This document shows, in pieces, positions 1-7,776 of a DNA stretch of 50,099 bases. Under the pieces are notes generated by a model. That model had not been told where the DNA came from. It saw only the letters and a program-made list of their open reading frames with translations, and ran no database searches. The DNA comes from Elusimicrobiota bacterium (GTDB lineage: Bacteria; Elusimicrobiota; Endomicrobiia; Endomicrobiales; Endomicrobiaceae): assembly GCA_017528425.1 (NCBI GenBank), contig JAFXOV010000012.1:1-50099 (forward strand), written 5' to 3'. A program made the position numbers and the translations under genes. Every line of letters begins with the position of its first letter. The first letter of the stretch is position 1.

Positions 1-74
1 GGTGCGATGCCCGAGTTGGTTAAGGGGACGGTCTGCAAAACCGCCTTGCATCGGTTCGAATCCGATTCGCACCT
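1..74 (+). tRNA. tRNA-Cys (GCA)
   Basis: Full cloverleaf. The acceptor GGTGCGA (1-7) pairs with TCGCACC (67-73) and the discriminator is T74, as is usual for tRNA-Cys. The anticodon loop reads CTGCAAA, giving anticodon GCA, and the T arm has GGTTCGAATCC. CCA is not encoded. The promoter must lie outside the window. Confidence 0.95.
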
Positions 75-84
75 TTTTTATTTT

Positions 85-161
85 GCTCGGTTAGCTCAGT
101 TGATTAGAGTGCTTCCTTGACGTGGAAGAGGTCGTAGGTTTGACTCCTACACCGAGCACCA
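85..161 (+). tRNA. tRNA-Val (GAC)
   Basis: Cloverleaf with acceptor GCTCGGT (85-91) pairing with ACCGAGC (151-157), discriminator A158 and an encoded CCA (159-161). The anticodon stem CTTCC/GGAAG encloses TTGACGT, anticodon GAC. It lies 10 nt after tRNA-Cys and is probably co-transcribed with it. Confidence 0.95.
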
Positions 162-163
162 AG

Positions 164-300
164 TTAATTTATAGTTGATAATTTATAATGTATAATTTCG
201 GTAAAAATTTGCAGAGCAAATTTTTGATAGATAATAAGTTTTTTGCTTTGCAGAAAACACATCAATTATCAATTGTAAATTATAAATTGTAAATTGTCTT
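164..300 (+). repeat. modular palindromic element, copy A
   Basis: AT-rich intergenic palindrome between tRNA-Val and yajQ. A left arm of TTTATAATGTATAATTT-type repeats and a right arm of TCAATTATCAATTGTAAATT-type repeats are roughly complementary. Between them are two triloop hairpins: a 10-bp stem AAAAATTTGC-aga-GCAAATTTTT and a 9-bp stem GTTTTTTGC-ttt-GCAGAAAAC. The same architecture recurs near 31610, 33285, 34489 and 40547. Confidence 0.7.
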
Positions 301-311
301 TTGGGGGTATT

Positions 312-809
312 ATGGCAAATAATTTTTCGTTTGATATTGTATCTGAAGTAAATTTTATGGAAGTTGATAATGCTATAACTCAGGCACAAAAAGAACTTTC
401 GCAAAGATACGATTTTAAAGGTTCAAAATCTTCCATAGATTATAATAAACAAGACAAAAAAATCACTTTAATAGGTGATGATGAATTTAAATTAAAAGCT
501 TTAATAGATATAGTTGAAGGAAAATTTGCAAAAAGAGGCGTTCCTTTAAAATCTATGGAATTTAAAGCTAAAGAACAAGCTTTTGAAGGAACAATCAGAC
601 AAGTTATAGAGCTTATAAGCGGTTTGCCAAGTGACAAAGCAAAAGAATTAACAAAGATGATAAAAAACGAAAAGTTTAAGGTTAACACACAAATCGAAGG
701 TTCTAAAATAAAGGTAACTTCACCTAAAAAAGATGAGCTTCAAGCGGTAATAGCATTTTTGAAAAATGCAAAGTTTTCATTGCCGTTACAGTTTACAAAT
801 TACAGATAA
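312..809 (+). CDS. yajQ: YajQ family nucleotide-binding protein
   Basis: A 165-residue protein that matches the YajQ/UPF0234 family over its full length (family about 160 aa). It begins MANNFSFDIVSEVNF, followed by the family pattern of a duplicated RNA-recognition-like fold, with FKGSKSSIDYN near residue 36 and KLKALIDIVEGKFAKRGVP near 57. Family members bind nucleotides, and a homologue (XC_3703) binds cyclic-di-GMP; the role in this organism is unknown. I chose ATG 312 rather than the in-frame upstream ATG 294, because the family N-terminus starts here and a G-rich ribosome site (GGGGGT) sits 3 nt before it. It directly follows palindromic element A and precedes tRNA-Ser, so it is probably monocistronic. 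Confidence 0.93.
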   Translation: MANNFSFDIVSEVNFMEVDNAITQAQKELSQRYDFKGSKSSIDYNKQDKKITLIGDDEFKLKALIDIVEGKFAKRGVPLKSMEFKAKEQAFEGTIRQVIELISGLPSDKAKELTKMIKNEKFKVNTQIEGSKIKVTSPKKDELQAVIAFLKNAKFSLPLQFTNYR

Positions 810-844
810 TTCCGTAGATTGTAGATATTTTAAAAAAACTTTTA

Positions 845-850
845 TATAAT
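845..850 (+). promoter_or_regulatory. -10 box of the tRNA-Ser promoter
   Basis: A perfect TATAAT lies 16 nt before the tRNA-Ser 5' end. The only -35-like hexamer (TTGTAG, 819-824) is 20 nt away, so the -35 is weak or absent. Confidence 0.4.
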
Positions 851-866
851 AGTGCAATATCATTTT

Positions 867-953
867 GGAGAGATGGCCGAGTGGTTGAAGGCGCAGTCCT
901 GGAAAGACTGTTTATCGGTGACGGTAACAAGGGTTCGAATCCCTTTCTCTCCG
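867..953 (+). tRNA. tRNA-Ser (GGA)
   Basis: Class II tRNA with a long variable arm. The acceptor GGAGAGA (867-873) pairs with TCTCTCC (946-952) and the discriminator is G953. The anticodon loop CTGGAAA gives GGA. The variable arm (around 911-929, ATCGGTGACGGT) fits serine. CCA is not encoded. Confidence 0.95.
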
Positions 954-1000
954 TTTCTTTATTAATAATATCCTTCTACATTAAAAGTGTGTAGGAGCGA

Positions 1001-1028
1001 TTGACATTTTGAGAAAAAATGATATAAT
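1001..1028 (+). promoter_or_regulatory. sigma-70 type promoter of the autotransporter gene
   Basis: TTGACA (1001-1006) and TATAAT (1023-1028) match consensus with a 16-nt spacer. The predicted transcript starts near 1035, which leaves too little leader for an ATG at 1043 and supports ATG 1091, preceded by AAGGAG at 1074-1079. The near-perfect promoter suggests strong expression. Confidence 0.85.
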
Positions 1029-1090
1029 AGTAGCGTATAGTTATGTCTGTTTTTTTTGTATTTACAACTATGCAAGGAGAAAAGAAAAAA

Positions 1091-4000
1091 ATGAAGAAAT
1101 TAATAGCGTTAAGTTTTGCATTTGCGATAGCGTCGATGCTATGCACAAGTGTGTTTGCAAACACGTTGGACATTTACAGTTATGAAGGAAACGAGGGGTT
1201 AGTAGAGAGAACAGATCCTATCAGTAAAGGAGATGTTTTAAACATTAAGACGACTTACATTAGGCAGACTCAAGATAATTATAAGAACAACATATTGTCT
1301 AAGGGTATAATTATCAATGGCGATGGAGAAGTTTCAGGCACAGCTGCTGTTACAAACGGAGCATTTGTTACGGTTGATGGCGGCCAATATGATGGTTTTT
1401 ACATGGATTCAAGTGCAACTTCAACGATGAACAATTTGGGTTTAACCAATTATGCCGGAACCATTATCGGTATCTATGGAGAACAAGGTGAAGATATAAA
1501 AGCTGAATTAACATTAAAGGATGTAGATCTTTATGTTAATGCCAGTGCCAGTGGTGATAGTGCTGCAAGTGTTTACATTGAAGGAAAAAATTCAAAACTT
1601 AATATAGTTTCCGAAAACAGAGATGTAAAAATCCATGATAACAATTGGTTCGGTTTTGAGTATGGTTCAACAGTTAATTTTAAAGGTAACAAAATAGATC
1701 TTTCTAATGACGTTCGTGCAGATGAATCTACTATAAATAACAGCAGCAATTTAACCTATAAAGGTGAAATGCGTTTGGAAGGTAAAACAGTAATGAATAA
1801 TACCGGTGAATTCAGTAATGCAGCCGGTTACATAAGGGTTTATGACGATAGTGTAATCAATAATAAAGGTTATTTCAGCAATGTAAACGGCAGTACTGTT
1901 TGTTTGGGCGGATGTTTGGAATACATTAGACCAAATAATTTTATGTTAAAAGCAGAAAGTAATGCTCTTAATTTGATTGATATGGGTATGAGTAATGGTC
2001 AGGATTATATAATACATTCTCCCGTATTCAATAATGATGAAGAATTATATAATGAAGGCAGAATTATTGTAGGTGAATATGCAATATTTAATAATAATGC
2101 CGATATTTACAATTACGGTAATATAGAAGTTTATGACGGCGGTAAATTTAACAATAAAGGTTATATCGAACAAGATGCGGATCAAACTTACGGTGAAATA
2201 AATGTTTATGGTGAATTTGACAACAAAAGCGGCGCCGAGATAGTTTCAAATACCAAGATTTATGTAGGTAAACAAAACCAATATTCAAACGACAATGAAA
2301 ACGTAGCTGCAGGTCAATTAATATCGGAAGATTATGACTTGTCAGATTGGTATGCAATATTCGATAATAACGGAAAAATATATTCCAAAGGTGAGAAGAG
2401 TAATATCACTGTAGATACTGATGGTATATTTAACAATAACAAGACAATAGTTTCTGACGGTCAAATAACCATATATGGCCAATTTAATAACAAAGGTACA
2501 ATAGACGGTGCATATATTTATTTGGATACAAATTATACCGGTTCATCTTCCAGAAAAACTATAGCTAAAGCATCTACACCTAGAATGGTAGACTTTGCAG
2601 AGTATCGAGTACCTGTGTTAAGAAACTATAACAGAATAGATGTTTCAGAAGGTTTTTACGGGACCGGTACAATATACAATAACGGAACAATAAATTTAGG
2701 TGGTGAAGTTAATCCGGCATTTAGTGGTACAGTTTTAGTTGATCACGGAACAATAAATTTAATGAAAGACAGTTATTTCCTTAATGGTTGTGTTCAACAT
2801 ATTTATTCTGAAGGAACATTAAATTTAATAAACGAAACTCTTGATTACGTATATATGGACCAGTTGTACCTTGAAGGAGATATGTATTTGAAGATGGATA
2901 TAGATTTGGCAGGGCCAAGTCCTGAGCAGCAAAACAGAGGTGACTACTTATATGTAAATTATTGTCAATCAGGTTCAAGGCCTTATAATCCTGAAAGATC
3001 TGTAGCAAATTCTCAGATAGTGTATGACGATATTGATTATCACCAAATACTTATAAACAGTTTGGATATTTGGTCTGATTCTGAAAAAGATATAACAAGT
3101 GTTATAATAGCAAATGAAATTCCTCAAGAAGCAATTCATTTGGCAGGTAGTCAAAGATTGGTATATGGACCTATGTATGGATACAAAGTAACAATTTCTA
3201 CTACGGTTTATGAATCACCTGACTCCGGTATTCAGATTGAGGAACCTGTTAATGTAGTATATAATTATAATGCACAAGAACTTACAACGGGAGAAAACGA
3301 AGAAGAAGAAATAGTAGTAGAAGGAATGGATTACGGAAATGTATTAACATTCCAAAAGTTAAAAGATCACTACAGCCCTGAAATCGAGCAATCGAAAGTA
3401 GCAATTGCCGGTGCAAATATATCACAAGAAGAAATATTTGATACCGTATTGAACAACGCAGGAAACTTCTCTTTCTTCCAAAAACAGGGAACATCTGCCG
3501 GAGATGTTGAAGACAGTTCAGCTCCGACATTATGGATAAAGGGTTTTGGCAGTAAAGAAGATGTAGATTTGGAAGATTATGTAACAGTAAAAACAACATA
3601 TTACGGAGCAATGATAGGTGTAGATTGGGAAAGACAATACAGTGAAACATTTGACGCAACATACGGTATATTCGGAAGTTATATAGGCGGAGAATTGAAA
3701 AATGATGACTACACCAACAGCAAAGTAACCCAAAACGGTGCATATTTGGGTGTAAGAGCTAACTGGTATTTCGGAGAATTGAGCAAATTCTTTGTAAACG
3801 GAATAATAGATTACGGATTCATAAACAATAACTCGGAAACAAGAACGGAAACAAACGATTTCAATTCTCAAGTAATAGGTTTGGCAGCAAGAGCAGGTTA
3901 CAACTTTGAATGGGCAAACAAGAGCTTTACTGTTCAACCGAGTTTCGGAATAACCGGTAAATATATAATTACCGATGATATCGAAGCTAAACTTACCGAC

Positions 4001-4309
4001 GAATCGTCTATAAAAGAAGAAATCGGTAACATAACAAATATAACATACGAACCGGGCTTGAAATTAATAAAGAATTTGGGAAGATGTTGGATATTGACCG
4101 GAGAAGGAAAATATGTAATAGAACAAGTTGACGGAGAAGTAAAAGTAGAAGAACAAGTATTGCCTGATACAAGTTATGAAAACTATACAGATTTAGGTTT
4201 AGGCGTAGAAAAGATATGGGGATACACAGTATTACATTTGAAAGCTAATAAGACATTCGGCGGAAGAGACGGTTTCGGAATAAATGCCGGAATAGAGTTT
4301 AAGTTTTAA
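1091..4309 (+). CDS. autotransporter (type Va) outer-membrane protein
   Basis: A 1072-residue secreted protein. Residues 1-23 form a signal peptide ending in VFA-N. The passenger (about 25-790) is rich in Asn/Gly and repeats short units of the FNNKG / YNxGxI kind, typical of a beta-helix; two cysteines occur close together near residue 276 (VCLGGCLEY). Residues from about 813 (TLWIKGFGSKED) to the end look like a 12-strand autotransporter barrel, with alternating aromatic residues and a terminal Phe (INAGIEFKF) as needed for BAM-dependent insertion. Start ATG 1091 is chosen over 1043 because of the promoter position, the AAGGAG site and the signal peptide. No catalytic motif was recognised in the passenger, so adhesin or surface-layer function is inference. 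The next gene is an OmpA-like lipoprotein. Confidence 0.88.
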   Translation: MKKLIALSFAFAIASMLCTSVFANTLDIYSYEGNEGLVERTDPISKGDVLNIKTTYIRQTQDNYKNNILSKGIIINGDGEVSGTAAVTNGAFVTVDGGQYDGFYMDSSATSTMNNLGLTNYAGTIIGIYGEQGEDIKAELTLKDVDLYVNASASGDSAASVYIEGKNSKLNIVSENRDVKIHDNNWFGFEYGSTVNFKGNKIDLSNDVRADESTINNSSNLTYKGEMRLEGKTVMNNTGEFSNAAGYIRVYDDSVINNKGYFSNVNGSTVCLGGCLEYIRPNNFMLKAESNALNLIDMGMSNGQDYIIHSPVFNNDEELYNEGRIIVGEYAIFNNNADIYNYGNIEVYDGGKFNNKGYIEQDADQTYGEINVYGEFDNKSGAEIVSNTKIYVGKQNQYSNDNENVAAGQLISEDYDLSDWYAIFDNNGKIYSKGEKSNITVDTDGIFNNNKTIVSDGQITIYGQFNNKGTIDGAYIYLDTNYTGSSSRKTIAKASTPRMVDFAEYRVPVLRNYNRIDVSEGFYGTGTIYNNGTINLGGEVNPAFSGTVLVDHGTINLMKDSYFLNGCVQHIYSEGTLNLINETLDYVYMDQLYLEGDMYLKMDIDLAGPSPEQQNRGDYLYVNYCQSGSRPYNPERSVANSQIVYDDIDYHQILINSLDIWSDSEKDITSVIIANEIPQEAIHLAGSQRLVYGPMYGYKVTISTTVYESPDSGIQIEEPVNVVYNYNAQELTTGENEEEEIVVEGMDYGNVLTFQKLKDHYSPEIEQSKVAIAGANISQEEIFDTVLNNAGNFSFFQKQGTSAGDVEDSSAPTLWIKGFGSKEDVDLEDYVTVKTTYYGAMIGVDWERQYSETFDATYGIFGSYIGGELKNDDYTNSKVTQNGAYLGVRANWYFGELSKFFVNGIIDYGFINNNSETRTETNDFNSQVIGLAARAGYNFEWANKSFTVQPSFGITGKYIITDDIEAKLTDESSIKEEIGNITNITYEPGLKLIKNLGRCWILTGEGKYVIEQVDGEVKVEEQVLPDTSYENYTDLGLGVEKIWGYTVLHLKANKTFGGRDGFGINAGIEFKF

Positions 4310-4329
4310 TAGTTGATATTTTATATATG

Positions 4330-4365
4330 GGACGGGACTAATATTATAAAACATAAATCCCGTCC
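4330..4365 (+). promoter_or_regulatory. inverted repeat between the autotransporter and ompA-like genes
   Basis: GGACGGGA (4330-4337) and TCCCGTCC (4358-4365) form a perfect 8-bp stem with a 20-nt AT-rich loop. It is not followed by a T run, so it is not a classical terminator. It may be an mRNA-processing or stability element that lets the downstream lipoprotein be expressed differently. Role inferred only. Confidence 0.4.
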
Positions 4366-4414
4366 TATATCTGTAATTTATAAAGAAAATAAAAGATGGA
4401 GGATATATAAAAAA

Positions 4415-5083
4415 ATGAAGAAGATATTAGGCTTAATGATGATGTTGTTGATGGCAGTATGTATAACAAGTTGCGGAACGAAATATGCAAGACCGGACAG
4501 ATGTGTATGTGAAGATCATGATCATGTTGCTGCAGCACCGGCTCCTGCACCTGAACCCGAACCTGAACCTGAACCCGAACCTGAACCTGTACAAGCAATA
4601 AAAGAAGTTATAGAAGAAGCAGTAAAAGAAGAAAAGAAAGAATTTACAATCGATTTCGAAAAGATTGCAAACAAAAACTTGTTTGAATTCGATTCGGATA
4701 AATTATCATCAGATAGCCATGCAGGATTGGATGTAGTAGTAGCATTCTTAAAAGAAACACCTAACGTAACCGTAAAAATAGAAGGACATACAGATAGCAT
4801 CGGTTCACAAGCATACAACCAGAATTTGTCTGAAAGAAGAGCAAACTCTGTAGCAAAATATTTAACCGGTCACGGAGTTGAAAAAGAAAGAGTAACTACC
4901 GAAGGTTTCGGTTTCTCAAGACCTATAGCAAGCAACAAGACAGCAGAAGGAAGAGCTCAGAACAGAAGAACCGAAATGAAATTCACTATAAATGATTTGG
5001 TAAATCAAGATGAAGCAACAAAATCCGGAGAATTAAAAGAAGTTATACAAGAAGAATCCGGAGAAGCTTCAGCTGCTCAATAA
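4415..5083 (+). CDS. OmpA/Pal-like peptidoglycan-binding lipoprotein
   Basis: A 222-residue lipoprotein. The signal peptide ends in a lipobox (ITSC, Cys20), so it is probably lipid-anchored. It is followed by a Pro-Glu tract (about residues 46-60; the DNA is six-nucleotide repeats GAACCT/GAACCC), then an OmpA C-terminal domain (about 85-190) with NLFEFDSDKL, GHTDSIGS, NLSERRANSV and the closing GRAQNRRTEMKF. The Asp and Arg of the TDS and NRR motifs that hold diaminopimelate are present. It should tether the outer membrane to peptidoglycan. ATG 4415 is chosen over upstream in-frame starts because the signal peptide begins here, with GGAGG at 4398-4402. The Pro-Glu linker may vary in length by slippage. 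It lies 105 nt after the autotransporter gene. Confidence 0.9.
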   Translation: MKKILGLMMMLLMAVCITSCGTKYARPDRCVCEDHDHVAAAPAPAPEPEPEPEPEPEPVQAIKEVIEEAVKEEKKEFTIDFEKIANKNLFEFDSDKLSSDSHAGLDVVVAFLKETPNVTVKIEGHTDSIGSQAYNQNLSERRANSVAKYLTGHGVEKERVTTEGFGFSRPIASNKTAEGRAQNRRTEMKFTINDLVNQDEATKSGELKEVIQEESGEASAAQ

Positions 5084-5110
5084 TAATAAAAGCAGAGCAT
5101 AAATATAAAA

Positions 5111-5139
5111 AGACAGGGAATAGCCCCCTGTCTTTTTTT
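5111..5139. terminator. bidirectional rho-independent terminator
   Basis: AGACAGGG (5111-5118) pairs with CCCTGTCT (5126-5133) and is followed by TTTTTT. An A-rich stretch on the left gives a U tract on the other strand. It separates the + strand ompA-like gene from the convergent minus-strand hydrolase gene. Confidence 0.9.
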
Positions 5140-5159
5140 ATTTTGCCATTGTTGTTGCT

Positions 5160-5216
5160 TCCATACATCTATACATCCATCCCGCTATCTCTCAAAATTT
5201 GCTTAGTAAATTTTCA
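5160..5216 (-). repeat. partial palindromic element, copy H
   Basis: A single arm of period-8 repeats (CATACATCTATACATCCATC, 5162-5181) adjoins a triloop hairpin AAAATTTGC-tta-GTAAATTTT (5195-5215, one G-U pair). The hairpin overlaps the last codons of the minus-strand hydrolase gene. It resembles one arm plus one core hairpin of the modular elements at 164, 33285 and 34489. Confidence 0.45.
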
Positions 5217-5932
5217 AATCCCTTATTATGTGTCGCATTTTCGATAATAACACAGTTTGATTTATCTACAACTTCCAACGTAAGTTGATACGGAATGATT
5301 TTATCTTTTTTACCGATATAATGTGTTTGTTCTATATCGGGGATAGTATCCAAATCCAAAGAATCTTTTAACGGAACATAATTAAAATATGTTGTCCATC
5401 TCGTATGATTTAAAAGACCGGCAACAGTTATCCATTTAATAACATTCAGTTCCTGCCTGTATTGGTTTATTATAAGTCCGCAAATTAAAGCTCCGCCGGA
5501 ATAACCTATTAAAACAACTTTTTTATCACCTGCAATTTGTTTTATTGCCTGAGCCATATTATCGACTATTTTTTGTGAAAATCGTCCGGTAGTCCAATCA
5601 ATATTGTTATGGTTGTTATTTTTAATATACTGGCAAGGTCTTGCCAAATACACGACATTGGCGTTGGTATCGTTAAAAACAATATTTCTTAAAAAATGAC
5701 TTCTGGGTGTAGGATCTGTTGTAGGATACCCGTTAGAAGTGTAAGCATGACCGTCACCCTCCACATAAATTCTTATCGGTAAACTTTCATCTTCTGTTTT
5801 TTGCCAACTTGCCAAAACATAGTCGTCCGTAGTTATCTCTTTATATATAAAATCTTCGGGCGGTTTTGTTTGTATTGTAGAACAAGAACAGAATAAAAAG
5901 ATAAAAGATAAAAATATAAAATTTTTTCTCAT
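5192..5932 (-). CDS. alpha/beta-hydrolase lipoprotein
   Basis: A 246-residue protein with a hydrophobic N-terminus ending in FCSC (lipobox-like, Cys17), so probably a membrane-anchored lipoprotein. The rest reads as an alpha/beta-hydrolase: YVEGDGHAY near 57, ARPCQYI near 98, the nucleophile elbow GYSGG near 145 (Ser as nucleophile) and a C-terminal NATHNKGF with the likely catalytic His. Substrate unknown. It is the third gene of a minus-strand operon, 1 nt after the glycerol-1-phosphate dehydrogenase-like gene. The last codons (LLSKF and stop) lie inside a triloop hairpin that resembles the intergenic repeat family, so the native C-terminus may have been replaced by repeat sequence. Confidence 0.75.
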   Translation of the reverse strand: MRKNFIFLSFIFLFCSCSTIQTKPPEDFIYKEITTDDYVLASWQKTEDESLPIRIYVEGDGHAYTSNGYPTTDPTPRSHFLRNIVFNDTNANVVYLARPCQYIKNNNHNNIDWTTGRFSQKIVDNMAQAIKQIAGDKKVVLIGYSGGALICGLIINQYRQELNVIKWITVAGLLNHTRWTTYFNYVPLKDSLDLDTIPDIEQTHYIGKKDKIIPYQLTLEVVDKSNCVIIENATHNKGFENLLSKF

Positions 5933-5933
5933 G

Positions 5934-6989
5934 TTATTTTATTACCTGTTTTAGTATATCATCGGTTTCAATAAATTTTATTGCCTTATCAAAAGAATCT
6001 TGTTCCGATAAAATCGTATAATAATTTTGTTTTATTGCAGGTGCAAGTTTTAATGCTTTTATAAATTCTTGTTTGTTTATAGGATCTTGAGCTACGAAAT
6101 TAAAAAATCCGGTTTTTAACAAGAAATCTTTTACTTTATCTTGTTGATTATTTTGTAATAATGAACATAAATAAGTTGCTATTCCCACCTGTAAACCGTG
6201 CATTTTTTGGTTGGCACAAACCGCATCAAGAGCATGAGATATTAAATGTTCGCTTCCGCTTGCCGGTCTTGAAGATCCTGCAATTTCCATTGCTATACCG
6301 CTTAACACAAGCGAGTTTACCATTCTGTATTTGAATTCGTTATCTTCAGGTTTTAAGTCGTTACATAAATATACTATATCCAACGAATTGTGTGCCATAA
6401 GACCTGCAAAATCGTTAAAATATTCATATCCTTTTAAAAATGATTGTTTCCAATCGTGAAGTGCCGTAATTTTTGAAATAGTGTCACCTATACCGGAATA
6501 TATTGAAGATTCGGGAGCACTGGATATTACATCAATGTCTGCAACTACTCCGTAGGGTATTGTAGATTTTACGCTTTTTCTTTTTCCGGCAACAAGTAAA
6601 GAAGTGTTCGGACTGCAAAAACCGTCGTTAGATACCGATGTCGGAACTGTTATGTAAGGCAATTTTAATATATGTGCACAATATTTTCCGTAATCAAGCG
6701 CTTTACCTCCGCCTATACCTAACAATACTTTAGTAGCGGACGGAATTTTAAATGCTGTATGTATGGCATTTTCTATATTTATATCGGAAATGTTATCTTT
6801 ATGAACAATTTTTATGTTATATTTTTCGAGTCCCGAATAAAGTTTGTCCGCAACTATATTTTCTATACCGTCACTGAAAAACAAAGCAACTTCGGTAAAG
6901 TTCCTGTCAACGAGATATTTACCTATTTTTGCAATTTTCCCGTTACCGATTTTAAGTAAAGAAGGAATATTTATTTCTTTATTATTCAT
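5934..6989 (-). CDS. sn-glycerol-1-phosphate dehydrogenase (AraM/EgsA-like)
   Basis: A 351-residue member of the iron-containing alcohol dehydrogenase / glycerol dehydrogenase superfamily, closest in motifs to G1P dehydrogenase. It has GIGGGKALDYGK near 90 (dinucleotide site), the G1PDH-type PTSVSNDGFCSP near 115 with the metal-ligand Asp, and two His metal sites, SEHLISH near 245 and MHGLQVG near 262. The family reduces DHAP to sn-glycerol-1-phosphate using NAD(P)H; in archaea this sets lipid stereochemistry and in Bacillus AraM supplies heptaprenylglyceryl phosphate. It overlaps the upstream HAD phosphatase gene by 8 nt. The enzyme that would use G1P is not in the window, so glycerol dehydrogenase-like activity on another ketose phosphate remains possible. 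Confidence 0.8.
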   Translation of the reverse strand: MNNKEINIPSLLKIGNGKIAKIGKYLVDRNFTEVALFFSDGIENIVADKLYSGLEKYNIKIVHKDNISDINIENAIHTAFKIPSATKVLLGIGGGKALDYGKYCAHILKLPYITVPTSVSNDGFCSPNTSLLVAGKRKSVKSTIPYGVVADIDVISSAPESSIYSGIGDTISKITALHDWKQSFLKGYEYFNDFAGLMAHNSLDIVYLCNDLKPEDNEFKYRMVNSLVLSGIAMEIAGSSRPASGSEHLISHALDAVCANQKMHGLQVGIATYLCSLLQNNQQDKVKDFLLKTGFFNFVAQDPINKQEFIKALKLAPAIKQNYYTILSEQDSFDKAIKFIETDDILKQVIK

Positions 6990-7647
6990 ATATGCTCCTG
7001 ATATAATTTAAAATGTCGGTAAAATCTTTAAAAGGTTCCGTCTTTATATTTTCTTTCCTGCATAATTCCAAAAGCATATCTTTTGCAAAAACGACATCTG
7101 CGATTTTGGCGGATTTAAAGTCCGGTTTCCCGTCACCGGCATATATGGTGAAAAAACCGTCATCTTTTAATTTTTGAACTATTTTTTCTTTGGATATTCC
7201 CGTGTTTGAATTATAGTAAGGTGAAGTTTCTTCGGGAGCAACAAGTTTCATGCCGTCTTGTTGAGAATATGTTGCATCGTTTGAAACCAAGATAATATTA
7301 TATTTCGATAAAGTGTCGGCAATTCTTTTTTTTATGTAATAGTTTGTTCCCGCACTGCAAATATAAAAAGGAATTTTTTCCTCCATACAATATTTTGCCG
7401 TATCATAAAAGTATGGATCAACTTCTATTGTGGAAATAAAGTCGTCTAATTCCTGTTGGGTTAAATGTATCTGAGAAAATATTCCGGTAAGAGCATCAAT
7501 ATGCTTTATTTTCCCGTTAAGATAATCGTTCCATGGTGCAAGAGCATCTTTTTTATCTTTTAAAAGAGTATCTATTACCATATAAAAGAAATCTTTTTTT
7601 GATATTGTTCCGTCAAAATCACTTATTAAAACAATTTTATTTTTCAT
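6982..7647 (-). CDS. HAD-family phosphatase (MtnX/phosphoserine-phosphatase-like)
   Basis: A 221-residue HAD-superfamily hydrolase. Motif I is DFDGT (residues 10-14) with both catalytic aspartates, motif II is the Ser of YICSAGT near 110, and motif IV is GDGKPDFKSAK near 168. Length and the C1-type helical cap after motif I resemble subfamily IB, which includes phosphoserine phosphatase and MtnX. The exact substrate cannot be read; coupling to the downstream G1P dehydrogenase-like gene suggests a sugar- or glycerol-phosphate, which is inference. First gene of the operon: a TATAAT on the minus strand (7661-7656) ends only 8 nt before the ATG and no Shine-Dalgarno is visible, so translation may be leaderless. 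Confidence 0.75.
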   Translation of the reverse strand: MKNKIVLISDFDGTISKKDFFYMVIDTLLKDKKDALAPWNDYLNGKIKHIDALTGIFSQIHLTQQELDDFISTIEVDPYFYDTAKYCMEEKIPFYICSAGTNYYIKKRIADTLSKYNIILVSNDATYSQQDGMKLVAPEETSPYYNSNTGISKEKIVQKLKDDGFFTIYAGDGKPDFKSAKIADVVFAKDMLLELCRKENIKTEPFKDFTDILNYIRSIYE

Positions 7648-7706
7648 AATAATTTATTATATAAAATTTAGAGTAAATTTTAATTAAAAAAGCAACCTGT
7701 TTTTCC

Positions 7707-7734
7707 TTGATTTACCTTATAGTATTTTTATAAA
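7707..7734 (+). promoter_or_regulatory. candidate promoter of the tandem aas operon
   Basis: TTGATT (7707-7712) and TATAAA (7729-7734) are separated by 16 nt. A second TATAAT at 7748-7753 lacks a good -35. The region 7648-7776 is divergent with the HAD operon. Confidence 0.45.
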
Positions 7735-7776
7735 ATTATATGGTTGTTATAATTTAAAAACCGGGTTAAAAAATAT

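Noticed and set aside
1043-1090. Autotransporter start at ATG 1043
   Set aside because: The promoter predicts a transcript start near 1035, there is no ribosome site before 1043, and the signal peptide begins at ATG 1091 after AAGGAG.
3282-3937. Two long antisense open frames (153 and 135 codons) on the minus strand of the autotransporter gene
   Set aside because: They lie opposite the barrel domain, which reads as a clear autotransporter on the + strand; they lack ribosome sites and family features, and arise from codon bias.
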